The notes beneath the pieces are model-generated. The model ran no database searches. It saw only the letters and a list, made by a program, of their open reading frames with translations, and was not told the DNA's origin. A program made the position numbers and the translations under genes. From an uncultured Dorea sp. (lineage in GTDB: Bacteria; Bacillota_A; Clostridia; Lachnospirales; Lachnospiraceae), in the NCBI GenBank assembly GCA_910578865.1, contig CAJTRM010000016.1, positions 1-64,000 on the forward strand: a stretch of 64,000 bases of DNA, given 5' to 3'. This document shows positions 53,029-62,472 of the stretch, in pieces. Each line of letters starts with the position of its first letter. Within the stretch, counting starts at the first letter, position 1.

Positions 53029-53760
53029 ATGTCAGGACATTCAAAATTTGCCAATATTAAGCATAAGAAGGAAAAAAATGACGCTGCAAAGGGCAAAATA
53101 TTTACGAAGATCGGAAAGGAACTGGCAGTGGCCGTAAGAGAAGGCGGAAGTGCGGATCCGGCAAATAACAGTAAGCTTCGGGATGTGATCGCGAAGGCGA
53201 AAGCCAATAATATGCCCAATGATACGATTGACAGAAATATTAAAAAAGCGTCCGGAGATGCCAATGCTGCAAATTATGAGCATATTACATATGAGGGATA
53301 CGGACCGAACGGTACGGCGATTATCGTAGAAACCTTGACGGATAACCGTAATCGTACTGCAACAAATGTAAAGAATGCATTTACAAAAGGAAACGGCAAT
53401 GTCGGAACGCCGGGATGTGTTTCTTTTATGTTCGACAAAAAAGGACAGATCGTGATTGACAAGGAAGAATACGAAGGGGATTCAGACGAACTGATGATGC
53501 AGGCTCTGGATGCAGGGGCCGAGGATTTTGCAGAAGAAGCAGACAGCTTTGAAATTCTGACGGATCCTGACGAATTCAGCGATGTGCGCCAGGCTCTGGA
53601 GGATGCGGGCATTCCGATGGCAGCGGCAGAGGTTACCATGATTCCCCAGACTTATGTGCAGCTTACAGACGCAAAGGATATTGCGGGCATCCAGAAGACC
53701 CTTGATATGCTGGACGACGACGATGATGTGCAGGATGTGTATCACAACTGGGAGGAATAA
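53029..53760 (+). CDS. YebC/PmpR-family protein
   Basis: This 243-residue protein begins with the signature SGHSKFANIKHKKEKNDAAKGKIFTK and has the three-domain layout of the family (YEGYGPNGTAIIVE in the middle). Members have been described as transcriptional regulators, and more recent work links YebC to translation of proline-rich stretches. It is full length and lies 48 bases after the CorC-like gene. Confidence 0.93.
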   Translation: MSGHSKFANIKHKKEKNDAAKGKIFTKIGKELAVAVREGGSADPANNSKLRDVIAKAKANNMPNDTIDRNIKKASGDANAANYEHITYEGYGPNGTAIIVETLTDNRNRTATNVKNAFTKGNGNVGTPGCVSFMFDKKGQIVIDKEEYEGDSDELMMQALDAGAEDFAEEADSFEILTDPDEFSDVRQALEDAGIPMAAAEVTMIPQTYVQLTDAKDIAGIQKTLDMLDDDDDVQDVYHNWEE

Positions 53761-53811
53761 AAGCAACCGGAAGTACCTACAGCAGACAGTTATTCATAAG
53801 GAGGAATAAAA

Positions 53812-55104
53812 ATGAGCAACTACAGAATCGAAACAAAATGTATCCAGTCAGGCTATGCGCCGCGCAACGGTGAGCCAAGGATCGTTCCCATCTATCAGAG
53901 CACTACGTTTAAATACAGCAGCAGTGAACAGATGGGACGCCTGTTTGACCTGGAGGAAAGCGGATATTTCTATACCAGGCTGCAGAATCCTACCAATGAT
54001 GCGGTGGCTGCCAAGATCTGCGATCTGGAGGGCGGAGTTGCAGCAATGCTTACCTCTTCCGGACAGGCAGCAAGTTTTTATGCCATTATGAATATTGCAC
54101 AGGCAGGCGACCACATCGTGTGTGCGTCAGCGCTTTATGGCGGTACATATAACCTTTATGCACACACCATACGCAAGATGGGAGTGGAGGCAACCTTTGT
54201 GGATCCGGACTGTACGCCGGAAGAGCTGAATGCTGCTTTTCAGGAGAATACCAAGGCAGTGTTCGGCGAGACAATTGCCAATCCGGCGCTGGTGGTACTG
54301 GATTTTGAAAAATTTGCCCATGCGGCCCACACCCATGGAGTTCCGTTTATTGTAGACAATACCTTTGCAACGCCTATCAATTGCCGTCCGTTTGAATGGG
54401 GAGCGGATATCGTCACACACTCCACGACAAAATATATGGACGGGCATGCATCCTGTGTAGGAGGGGCTATTGTAGACAGCGGCAGCTTTGACTGGGAGGC
54501 GCATGCAGAGAAGTTTCCCGGACTTACAACACCGGATGAGACATATCACGGCATTGTGTATACAGAGAAATTCGGAAAAGGGGCATACATTACCAAGGCG
54601 ACCGCACAGCTGATGAGGGATCTCGGATCTATCCAGTCCCCGCAGAATGCTTTCTTATTAAATATAGGGCTCGAGACGCTTCATCTTCGGATGGCCCGGC
54701 ATTGTGCGAATGCTCTGGAAGCAGCAAGATATCTTCAAGGGCATGACAAAGTGGCATGGGTAAACTGTCCGTCCCTTCCCGGTGATAAATATTACAGCCT
54801 GGCTCAGAAATATATGCCGGACGGAACCTGCGGTGTCATTACCTTCGGCCTGAAGGGTGGAAGAGAAGCCGCCGTCCGCATGATGGACAGCCTGAAGATG
54901 ATCGCAATTGTTACCCATGTGGCAGACGCAAGAAGCTGCGTCCTGCACCCGGCCAGCCACACACACCGCCAGATGAATGATGCAGAGCTCATGGAAGCCG
55001 GAGTACAGCCGGATCTCATCCGGTTCAGTGTAGGGATTGAAAATGCAGAGGATATTATAGCAGATCTTGCACAGGCACTTCAGGAAGTACCTGACAATGT
55101 ATAA
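53812..55104 (+). CDS. O-acetylhomoserine sulfhydrylase/aminocarboxypropyltransferase
   Basis: This 430-residue PLP enzyme of the Cys/Met-metabolism family makes homocysteine from O-acetylhomoserine and sulfide. It starts TKCIQSGYAPRNGEPRIVPIYQSTTF and has the PLP lysine in HSTTKYMDGHAS (Lys207). VRFSVGIE-like RFSVGIENAEDI is near the end. The length matches MetY, not the shorter cystathionine enzymes. AAGGAGG precedes it and a strong terminator follows. I saw no SAM riboswitch or T-box in the 51 bases upstream. Confidence 0.92.
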   Translation: MSNYRIETKCIQSGYAPRNGEPRIVPIYQSTTFKYSSSEQMGRLFDLEESGYFYTRLQNPTNDAVAAKICDLEGGVAAMLTSSGQAASFYAIMNIAQAGDHIVCASALYGGTYNLYAHTIRKMGVEATFVDPDCTPEELNAAFQENTKAVFGETIANPALVVLDFEKFAHAAHTHGVPFIVDNTFATPINCRPFEWGADIVTHSTTKYMDGHASCVGGAIVDSGSFDWEAHAEKFPGLTTPDETYHGIVYTEKFGKGAYITKATAQLMRDLGSIQSPQNAFLLNIGLETLHLRMARHCANALEAARYLQGHDKVAWVNCPSLPGDKYYSLAQKYMPDGTCGVITFGLKGGREAAVRMMDSLKMIAIVTHVADARSCVLHPASHTHRQMNDAELMEAGVQPDLIRFSVGIENAEDIIADLAQALQEVPDNV

Positions 55105-55135
55105 CTTACCCGGTAATCATGCATAAAATACGTGA

Positions 55136-55178
55136 AACACCTCCATACTAATCTGAGAAAGTATGGAGGTGTTTTTTT
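55136..55178 (+). terminator. Terminator whose 3' arm holds the tepA ribosome site
   Basis: AACACCTCCATACT pairs with AGTATGGAGGTGTT, and the T run ends one base before the tepA ATG (55179). GGAGG at 55165-55169 is correctly spaced to serve as the tepA Shine-Dalgarno but is sequestered in the stem. Confidence 0.85.
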
Positions 55179-55913
55179 ATGGCAAGGGAACAGAAAGAAG
55201 AAAAGCAGAACGAACAGATCAAGGAAATGGGAACCGTTAATCTGGAGGAGAACAGAAACCGGCATAAGATCAAGCTGTTGACGATCATCGGGGAGATTGA
55301 GGGACATGAGGCAGTATCCGGCAGTACAAAGGCTACGAAATATGAACATTTACTCCCGATGCTGGCAGAGGTGGAGGACAGTGAAGAGATCGAGGGACTG
55401 TTAATTCTGCTGAATACTCTGGGCGGGGATGTGGAAGCCGGGCTTTCAATCGCAGAGATGATTGCATCTCTGAGCAAGCCTACCGTGTCTCTGGTGCTTG
55501 GCGGAAGCCATTCCATCGGAGGGCCTCTTGCAGTTTCGTCCAAATATTCTTTTATTGTACCAAGCGGTACGATGGTGATCCATCCGGTACGCTCCAACGG
55601 AATGTTTATCGGTGTGGAGCAGAGCCTCCGCAATATGATCAAAACCCAGGATCGGATCACACATTTTTTGTCGAAGCACTCCAAAATCACACAAGCCAGG
55701 ATTGAAGAATTAATGCTGAACCCTACGGAACTCGTAAAGGATGTAGGAACTCTCCTGGAAGGGGAGGAAGCAGTAAAGGAAGGCCTGATTGATGAGGTGG
55801 GCGGAATGAGCAGCGCTCTTAATAAGCTGCACGAGATGATTGATGAGGAACGACGCAGAAAATCCGGGAAGACGGACAATGCAGAAGGAGACAATGCAGA
55901 AGGAGAAAAATAG
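55179..55913 (+). CDS. ClpP-fold protease, TepA type
   Basis: This 244-residue protein resembles B. subtilis TepA/YmfB, a ClpP/crotonase-fold serine protease. It has NTLGGDVEAGLSIAE, the nucleophile serine in GGSHSIGG (Ser112) and the histidine in MVIHPVR (His135). No signal peptide is present, so it is cytosolic. The tail contains two copies of DNAEG. Start ATG 55179 has its ribosome site inside the preceding terminator stem. It lies before ftsK, as tepA does in Bacillus. Confidence 0.88.
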   Translation: MAREQKEEKQNEQIKEMGTVNLEENRNRHKIKLLTIIGEIEGHEAVSGSTKATKYEHLLPMLAEVEDSEEIEGLLILLNTLGGDVEAGLSIAEMIASLSKPTVSLVLGGSHSIGGPLAVSSKYSFIVPSGTMVIHPVRSNGMFIGVEQSLRNMIKTQDRITHFLSKHSKITQARIEELMLNPTELVKDVGTLLEGEEAVKEGLIDEVGGMSSALNKLHEMIDEERRRKSGKTDNAEGDNAEGEK

Positions 55914-55916
55914 GTA

Positions 55917-55945
55917 ATGACAGCCCTCTTTCAAAATGCTATAAT
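55917..55945 (+). promoter_or_regulatory. ftsK promoter
   Basis: ATGACA (55917-55922), 17 bases and TATAAT (55940-55945), 36 bases before the start. Confidence 0.65.
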
Positions 55946-55981
55946 ATAAATAGTATTGCCAATAATAAGGGGGAGATGTTA

Positions 55982-58417
55982 ATGGCTGCAAAGTCGAAAA
56001 AGAAGAGGAGTACAACACAGGCAAAAAAGAAACAGGCGCAGCAGAGTTTTGTAAGAGATGAGATTACGATCTGGCTGACACTCTTAGTCAGTATTCTGCT
56101 GATGCTCAGCCATTTTGGCCTCGGAGGTTCTGCAGGAGCTTTCGTGTCTTCTTTTTTTACCGGAATTTTCGGTCTGGCTGCATATGTGCTTCCGTTTGTT
56201 TTGTTTGGGGTTGTTGCTTTTCTTGTGTCAAATAAAGGAAGTCTGGCCGCATATACGAAAATATCTGCAGGAATGGTTCTTATGGTCCTCACCTGTACGC
56301 TGCTGGACTTGCTTGACGGGAAGGGCGGTGCTCTGGGAGAGACCGTATCGGAACTTCTGACTCCGGTTATTGGAGTGGCAGGTACATATGTGGTCGTAAT
56401 TATATTGATGATTATCTGTTTTGTTATCATTACCGGAAAGTCTCTGATTAAGGGAATGAAGACCCAGGGGGACAAGGCCTACGGAAAAGCGAAGGAAGAT
56501 TCCGCAAGGCGCCGGAAACTGGCGGAGGAACGAAAAAAGGCAAGAGAAGCAGAAAGGGAAACGGCTCCCCGCAAGAGGGAAACCTCCAGAACAAAGAAGA
56601 GAACTGACAAAAGAGTCGAAGGAGTATCTTTTAATACCACTATTTCGGAAGCATCTCCGGATGTGAGAGAATTAGAAGACAGACCGGCAGAGGCAGAAGA
56701 GACGGCGCCTCAGTTTGTGATCAACCGGGGAGAGACAGGGACGGTGGAGCCGGCAGAAACTCCGGAAGGCTTCGACGGCATAAGGGATGACAGATACGGT
56801 GCTGAGGAAGCAAGATTTTCGGAGGAAGGATTTCCGGGAGGACTGCCGGAAGAAAAAGTTCCTTCCGGCAAAAAGAAAAAAGAACCTTCCCCGGCAGAGG
56901 AGGCAGCCAGTGTAGCAGCAGCTGTTGCAGCCGGGGCCGCGAAGCCGAAAAAAGCATATCGGTTTCCGCCTATGAGTCTTTTGAAGAGGGGAAGCAAAAG
57001 TACAGGAGAGTCCGATGCACATCTGAGAGAGACGGCAATGAAGCTTCAGCAGATTCTTCAGAATTTCGGGGTTCATGTGACAGTGACAAATGTAAGCTGC
57101 GGGCCTTCTGTAACGAGATATGAGCTTCAGCCGGAGATGGGTGTGAAGGTGAGCAAGATCGTGGGGCTTACGGATGATATCAAATTGAACCTTGCAGCCG
57201 CGGATATCCGGATTGAGGCACCGATTCCCGGGAAAGCTGCGGTAGGTATTGAAGTGCCGAACAAAGAGACCTCGGCAGTCATGCTGAGAGATCTTCTGGA
57301 GACCCAGGAATTTAAAAGCAGCCAGTCAAACATATCTTTTGCCGCAGGTAAGGATATCGCGGGAAAGGCAGTGGTTACGGATATTGCCAAGATGCCTCAC
57401 CTTCTGATCGCAGGAGCCACCGGTTCCGGAAAATCTGTATGTATCAATACCTTGATCATGAGCATTTTGTATAAGGCTTCACCGGATGAGGTCAAGCTTA
57501 TTATGATTGATCCCAAGGTTGTGGAACTAAGTGTCTATAACGGCATTCCGCATTTGATGATCCCGGTGGTCACAGATCCGAAGAAAGCAGCAGGCGCCCT
57601 GAACTGGGCAGTTGCGGAGATGACCAGGAGATACCAGGCGTTTGCCGAATATAACGTGAGGGATATGAAGGGCTACAATGAAAAGGTATCGGCGGCACCG
57701 GAGATTGACGGTGTGAAACAGCTTCCGATGCCGCAGATCGTTATTATCGTGGACGAGCTTGCAGATCTTATGATGGTGGCGCCCGGGGATGTGGAGGAAG
57801 CGATCTGCCGGCTGGCACAGCTTGCAAGAGCTGCCGGCATTCATCTTGTTGTGGCTACGCAGCGCCCGTCGGTCAATGTCATTACGGGCCTGATCAAAGC
57901 GAACATGCCGTCAAGAATTGCATTTTCTGTTTCCTCCGGTGTAGACTCCAGGACCATCATTGATATGAACGGCGCGGAAAAGCTTCTTGGGAAGGGGGAC
58001 ATGCTGTTTTATCCTTCCGGCTATCAGAAACCGGCCAGGGTACAAGGTGCTTTTGTGACTGACAAAGAAGTGCAAAGTGTGGTAGACTATCTGAAAGATT
58101 ATAACGGCGATGCAGATTATGATGAAGAGATCGTAAATCATGTCAATACCAGTGAGGTCGGAGCAGGAGCGGCCGGAGGAAATGAAGGAAATGAACGTGA
58201 CACGTATTTTGCAGATGCAGGCCGCCTGATCATAGATAAAGACAAGGCATCCATCGGAATGCTCCAGCGGGCGTTTAAGATTGGTTTCAACAGGGCGGCA
58301 AGAGTTATGGATCAGCTCTGCGAAGCCAGGGTCGTGGGAGGCGAGGAAGGCACAAAGCCAAGGAAGGTGCTGATGTCAAAAGAGGAATTTGAGCAGTATA
58401 TCAGCGAAAACACATAG
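55982..58417 (+). CDS. ftsK: DNA translocase FtsK/SpoIIIE
   Basis: This 811-residue protein has four N-terminal membrane helices (about 28-150), a charged Glu/Lys-rich linker (about 160-330) and a motor domain with Walker A AGATGSGKS (about 477-485) and Walker B IVIIVDELADLMM. The C-terminal gamma winged helix reads KIGFNRAARVMDQLC. It pumps chromosomal DNA through the septum. Start 55982 has GGGGGAG upstream. Whether it acts in division or sporulation cannot be told here. Confidence 0.95.
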   Translation: MAAKSKKKRSTTQAKKKQAQQSFVRDEITIWLTLLVSILLMLSHFGLGGSAGAFVSSFFTGIFGLAAYVLPFVLFGVVAFLVSNKGSLAAYTKISAGMVLMVLTCTLLDLLDGKGGALGETVSELLTPVIGVAGTYVVVIILMIICFVIITGKSLIKGMKTQGDKAYGKAKEDSARRRKLAEERKKAREAERETAPRKRETSRTKKRTDKRVEGVSFNTTISEASPDVRELEDRPAEAEETAPQFVINRGETGTVEPAETPEGFDGIRDDRYGAEEARFSEEGFPGGLPEEKVPSGKKKKEPSPAEEAASVAAAVAAGAAKPKKAYRFPPMSLLKRGSKSTGESDAHLRETAMKLQQILQNFGVHVTVTNVSCGPSVTRYELQPEMGVKVSKIVGLTDDIKLNLAAADIRIEAPIPGKAAVGIEVPNKETSAVMLRDLLETQEFKSSQSNISFAAGKDIAGKAVVTDIAKMPHLLIAGATGSGKSVCINTLIMSILYKASPDEVKLIMIDPKVVELSVYNGIPHLMIPVVTDPKKAAGALNWAVAEMTRRYQAFAEYNVRDMKGYNEKVSAAPEIDGVKQLPMPQIVIIVDELADLMMVAPGDVEEAICRLAQLARAAGIHLVVATQRPSVNVITGLIKANMPSRIAFSVSSGVDSRTIIDMNGAEKLLGKGDMLFYPSGYQKPARVQGAFVTDKEVQSVVDYLKDYNGDADYDEEIVNHVNTSEVGAGAAGGNEGNERDTYFADAGRLIIDKDKASIGMLQRAFKIGFNRAARVMDQLCEARVVGGEEGTKPRKVLMSKEEFEQYISENT

Positions 58418-58445
58418 AGATAAAAGAAAGGAAGGTACTGAAGCA

Positions 58446-60116
58446 ATGAAAACAGATATCCAGATCGCACAGGAAGCAAAAATGTCCCACATTAAGGATG
58501 TGGCCCGGACGCTGGGAATCCAGGAGGAGGAACTGGAGTTTTACGGAAAGTATAAGGCAAAGCTTTCCGATGAGGTGTGGGAGAGAGTGAAAGAGAACCC
58601 GGACGGAAAGCTGGTTCTTGTAACGGCCATCAACCCGACGCCGGCAGGCGAGGGAAAGACGACGACAACGGTAGGACTCGGGCAGGCGATGGCAAAGCTT
58701 AACAAAAAAGCAGTGATCGCTCTGAGGGAGCCGTCTCTTGGCCCTTGTTTCGGCATCAAAGGCGGGGCGGCCGGAGGCGGATATGCACAGGTCGTTCCGA
58801 TGGAGGATCTGAACCTGCATTTTACCGGGGATTTCCATGCGATCACTTCCGCAAATAATCTGCTTGCCGCTATGCTTGACAACCATATCCAGCAGGGGAA
58901 CGCTCTTCAGATTGATCCAAGACAGGTAGTCTGGAAACGATGCCTGGACATGAATGACCGGAATCTGCGAAATATTGTAGTGGGTCTGGGAAGCAAAATG
59001 GACGGCATGGTGAGGGAAGATCATTTTGTCATCACAGTGGCGTCAGAGATTATGGCAATCCTGTGCCTTGCAGATGATATCAAGGATCTGAAGCAGAGGC
59101 TTGGCAAGATCATCGTTGCATACAATTTTGCAGGTGACCCGGTGACAGCGGACGACCTTCAGGCAACCGGAGCTATGACGGCACTTTTGAAGGATGCGTT
59201 GAAGCCGAATCTGATTCAGACGCTGGAGCATACACCGGCGCTTGTCCATGGAGGACCGTTTGCCAATATCGCCCATGGCTGCAACAGTGTCAGAGCGACG
59301 AAAATGGCTCTTAAGATGAGCGACATTACAATTACGGAGGCCGGGTTCGGCGCAGACCTCGGCGCAGAAAAATTCTTTGATATTAAGTGCAGAAAAGCAG
59401 GATTTCAGCCGGATGCAGTAGTTTTAGTTGCAACTGTGCGCGCCTTGAAGTATAATGGGGGAGTTTCAAAGAATGATCTCGGCGAGGAAAACCTGGAGGC
59501 GCTGAAAAAAGGAATCGTAAATCTGGAAAAGCACATTGAGAATATACAGAAATACGGGGTTCCGGTGATTGTTACATTGAATTCCTTTGTGACGGATACA
59601 GAGGCTGAGAATGAGTTTATCCGAAACTTCTGCGAGGAAAGAGGCTGTGAGTTTGCTCTTTCAGAAGTATGGGCAAAGGGCGGAGAAGGTGGAATAGCTC
59701 TGGCGGAAAAGGTGTTGGAAACGCTGGAAGGAAAAGAAAGCAATTTTCATACGCTTTATGCGGACGAGCTTTCCCTGACGGAGAAGATTGAGGCAATATC
59801 AAAAGAGATCTATGGTGCAAGAGGAGTCATTTATGAACCGGCGGCAAAGAAACAGCTTGCCAAGATTGAAGAGATGGGATTCGGCAGCCTTCCGGTATGT
59901 ATGGCAAAGAATCAGTATTCTCTGTCGGATGATCAGAAAAAGCTTGGCCGTCCGGAAAATTTTGATATCCATATCCGTGAGGTCTATGTAAGCGCGGGGG
60001 CAGGGTTTGTAGTTGCCCTTACCGGAGCTGTTATGACAATGCCGGGGCTTCCGAAGGTACCGGCAGCTAATGGGATAGATGTTTCAGAAGAGGGAGTTAT
60101 CACCGGCCTTTTCTAA
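58446..60116 (+). CDS. fhs: Formate-tetrahydrofolate ligase
   Basis: This 556-residue enzyme makes 10-formyl-THF from formate, THF and ATP. It has the P-loop NPTPAGEGKTTTTVGLGQA, EPSLGPCFGIKGGAAGGGYAQ and ITEAGFGADLGAEKF. The length matches the family. It starts after GGAAGG with a somewhat long spacing. folD follows 53 bases later; together they handle one-carbon units and would form part of the methyl branch if a Wood-Ljungdahl pathway is present. Confidence 0.97.
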   Translation: MKTDIQIAQEAKMSHIKDVARTLGIQEEELEFYGKYKAKLSDEVWERVKENPDGKLVLVTAINPTPAGEGKTTTTVGLGQAMAKLNKKAVIALREPSLGPCFGIKGGAAGGGYAQVVPMEDLNLHFTGDFHAITSANNLLAAMLDNHIQQGNALQIDPRQVVWKRCLDMNDRNLRNIVVGLGSKMDGMVREDHFVITVASEIMAILCLADDIKDLKQRLGKIIVAYNFAGDPVTADDLQATGAMTALLKDALKPNLIQTLEHTPALVHGGPFANIAHGCNSVRATKMALKMSDITITEAGFGADLGAEKFFDIKCRKAGFQPDAVVLVATVRALKYNGGVSKNDLGEENLEALKKGIVNLEKHIENIQKYGVPVIVTLNSFVTDTEAENEFIRNFCEERGCEFALSEVWAKGGEGGIALAEKVLETLEGKESNFHTLYADELSLTEKIEAISKEIYGARGVIYEPAAKKQLAKIEEMGFGSLPVCMAKNQYSLSDDQKKLGRPENFDIHIREVYVSAGAGFVVALTGAVMTMPGLPKVPAANGIDVSEEGVITGLF

Positions 60117-60169
60117 GAAAGCTGCCGGATGGGTAAATTTTGAAAATATATATGCAGGGAGGCAGGAGT

Positions 60170-61018
60170 ATGCTTCAGTTGATTGACGGGAAAGTAATAT
60201 CGGCACAGATCAAGGAGGAAGTAAGAGAACAGGTGGCAAAACGCAGGGCAGACGGCAAGTCTGTCTGTCTTGCTGTTGTGCAGGTGGGGGAGGATCCCGC
60301 CTCCTCTATTTATGTCAGGAACAAGAAAAAGGCCTGTGAGTATACTGGAATAGAGTCGGTTGCCTTTGAACTAAAAGAGGAGACCACACAGGAGGAGCTG
60401 CTTTCTCTGGTGGGCCGGCTGAATCAGGATCCCGGGATCCATGGAATCCTGGTACAGCTTCCCCTGCCTCCCCACATTGATGAGGATGTTGTGGTCAGAG
60501 CCATCAGCCCCGGAAAGGATGTGGACGGCTTTCACCCGGAAAATGTAGGGAAAATGTTTGTCGGGGAGGATGGGCTGGTTTCCTGTACGCCGGCCGGCGT
60601 GATGGAGATGCTCAGGCGTTCGGGAATTTCTGTCAGAGGGAAGAATTGCGTGGTTGTGGGAAGAAGCAATCATGTAGGTAAACCTATGGGGTTGCTTTTA
60701 TTGCAAGAAAATGGTACAGTAACATTTGCACATTCCCAAACGGAGGATTTAAAAGAAATTACAAAGACAGCAGATATTCTGGTAGTGGCTATGGGAAAAC
60801 CAAGGTTCATTACATCCGAGTATGTAAAAGAAGGGGCTGTAATCATCGATGTGGGGATGCACCGGAATGCAGATCATAAATTGTGCGGTGATGTGGATTT
60901 TGAAGATGTGAAAGATAAAGTATCGGCAATTTCGCCGGTTCCCGGCGGAGTGGGCCTTATGACAGTTGCAATGCTAATGTGTAATTGTGTGAAAGCAGCT
61001 ATAAAACAGGAGGTTTGA
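60170..61018 (+). CDS. folD: Methylenetetrahydrofolate dehydrogenase/cyclohydrolase
   Basis: This 282-residue bifunctional enzyme interconverts methylene-, methenyl- and 10-formyl-THF with a nicotinamide cofactor. It has YVRNKKKACEYTGI, containing the catalytic lysine, LVQLPLPPHID and GRSNHVGKPMGLLLL. PGGVGLMTVAMLM is at the end. The start at 60170 follows GGGAGGCAGGAG. It acts with the upstream fhs. Confidence 0.96.
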   Translation: MLQLIDGKVISAQIKEEVREQVAKRRADGKSVCLAVVQVGEDPASSIYVRNKKKACEYTGIESVAFELKEETTQEELLSLVGRLNQDPGIHGILVQLPLPPHIDEDVVVRAISPGKDVDGFHPENVGKMFVGEDGLVSCTPAGVMEMLRRSGISVRGKNCVVVGRSNHVGKPMGLLLLQENGTVTFAHSQTEDLKEITKTADILVVAMGKPRFITSEYVKEGAVIIDVGMHRNADHKLCGDVDFEDVKDKVSAISPVPGGVGLMTVAMLMCNCVKAAIKQEV

Positions 61019-61025
61019 GGAAGCA

Positions 61026-62369
61026 ATGAGGTGTAGATACTGCGGACAGGAAATACCGGAAGGTATGTTATATTGCGAAGCGTGTGGATACGAGGTCCGT
61101 ATTGTGCCCGATTATAATCCGTTGGATGACATGCTGACCGAGCAGGTCAAGGTGTCCATTGACGGAAACGGGGACAATGATTATCTTGTATACGATGACG
61201 CAACCTTTCAGACACGCGCAACATCTGCACGGAGAACGACCGGAAGAACCAGCACAGGGAGGACAGGAAGAACAAATACAGGCCGGACGAGAGCGGGAAA
61301 TACGGGGCGGACTACCGGACGTATGCGGACAGGAAACACCGGAAGGGGAAACACTGACCGAATGCGGACCGGACGCCGGACTACCGGATATATAGACGGA
61401 CGGGCGCCTGTAAACCGGGAAGAAAAAAGGCGGCAGGCCGAGAAGAAAAAAGCAAGACTCCGAAAAAAAAGGAGAAAAGTTCTTTTGATGTTGGTTCTGA
61501 TGATAGCTGCAATTGCAGGTGTCTGCTTTTTTATTTATAAAAATTCCTATGCGGGGATCGTGAGGACCGGATATAAAGCAATATCGACTCAGGAATATGG
61601 AAGGGCCGAAGAGTGCTTTAAGCGGGCAATTTCCAAAAATTCTGACAAGTCAGACGCATATGCCGGACTGGCCGACGCATATGTGAAACAGGAAGATATT
61701 AACAGTGCCGAGGCTATGTTTGCCGATGCAATTGCAAAGCATCGCAAAAATGCGGATATTTACGAGGCATGTATCAAATTTTATATAAAAACAGAACAGC
61801 CCTTAAAGATTCCGATCCTTCTGGACGATGCAGATGAAAGTATTACCGAAAAGCTGGCGGAATATGTGGTTGACAGGCCGAAATACAGTCTGGATTCCGA
61901 AGAGATCTATGATGATGTTCAGCAGCTTACGCTCACCTGTGAGGGAATGCCGATGTATTATACGACGGATGGTTCCGATCCGACTCTTAAGAGCCAGAAA
62001 TATACAGAGCCGATTCAGATCGGCGAGGGCGAGACTACGGTAAAGGCTTTTGCCGTCAACAAGGACGGGATACCGAGCCTTATGGTAGAGAAGATCTATG
62101 TCGTGGAGTTCCCGATTGAAGAAGCTCCGGCTATTTCACCGTCCACCGGGCAGTATGAGGAGGCAGCCAAGATTGAGATCAAGGTACCGGACGGATACGA
62201 GGCATATTACACTGTAAACGGTGAGGATCCGACAACCGCGTCCAAGAAGTATACGGGACCGATCGACATGCCTGAGGGTGAGACATTGTTTAAGGCGGTG
62301 CTTGTGAACTCCAGCGGCAGGCTGAGCGGCATTACTACCAGAAATTACGTGCTGGATAAAGGCGAGTAA
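61026..62369 (+). CDS. Zinc-ribbon, single-TM, TPR protein with chitobiase-C-like repeats
   Basis: This 447-residue protein is of unknown function. The order is: zinc ribbon with C-x2-C pairs (Cys3/6, Cys17/20); a low-complexity Thr-Gly-Arg segment (70-120); a basic stretch; one membrane helix (152-171); TPR-like helices (about 180-260); and two domains (about 290-360 and 370-440) of the chitobiase/beta-hexosaminidase C-terminal type (YYTTDGSDPT, YYTVNGEDPT). The ribbon should be cytosolic and the rest outside. It lies seven bases after folD but is functionally unrelated to it. Confidence 0.8.
   Translation: MRCRYCGQEIPEGMLYCEACGYEVRIVPDYNPLDDMLTEQVKVSIDGNGDNDYLVYDDATFQTRATSARRTTGRTSTGRTGRTNTGRTRAGNTGRTTGRMRTGNTGRGNTDRMRTGRRTTGYIDGRAPVNREEKRRQAEKKKARLRKKRRKVLLMLVLMIAAIAGVCFFIYKNSYAGIVRTGYKAISTQEYGRAEECFKRAISKNSDKSDAYAGLADAYVKQEDINSAEAMFADAIAKHRKNADIYEACIKFYIKTEQPLKIPILLDDADESITEKLAEYVVDRPKYSLDSEEIYDDVQQLTLTCEGMPMYYTTDGSDPTLKSQKYTEPIQIGEGETTVKAFAVNKDGIPSLMVEKIYVVEFPIEEAPAISPSTGQYEEAAKIEIKVPDGYEAYYTVNGEDPTTASKKYTGPIDMPEGETLFKAVLVNSSGRLSGITTRNYVLDKGE
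61233..61386 (+). repeat. Degenerate repeats encoding Thr-Gly-Arg
   Basis: ACCGGAAGAA/ACGGGGCGG-type 9-12-base units encode TGR, TGN and TGRM tracts (residues 70-121). It is a coding low-complexity tract, not a CRISPR. Confidence 0.6.
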
Positions 62370-62411
62370 TCTTTTGGGGATTATTGGCTTTGGATTTATG
62401 ACGTCAATTAC

Positions 62412-62440
62412 TTGATATTTTTCTGTAAATACATTATGAT
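62412..62440 (+). promoter_or_regulatory. nfn operon promoter
   Basis: TTGATA (62412-62417), 17 bases and TATGAT (62435-62440), 32 bases before nfnA. Confidence 0.65.
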
Positions 62441-62472
62441 GATAAGAGGATTAAATATTAGGAGGAAACGAG

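Noticed and set aside
53761..53811. SAM riboswitch or T-box before metY
   Set aside because: The gap is 51 bases with no stem-rich structure.
55148..55894. 248-codon open frame on the minus strand
   Set aside because: It mirrors tepA, which has clear catalytic motifs; the antisense frame is Ser/Ile/Pro-rich noise.
58418..58445. THF riboswitch before fhs
   Set aside because: The gap is 28 bases, too short, and no conserved core was seen; folD has none either.
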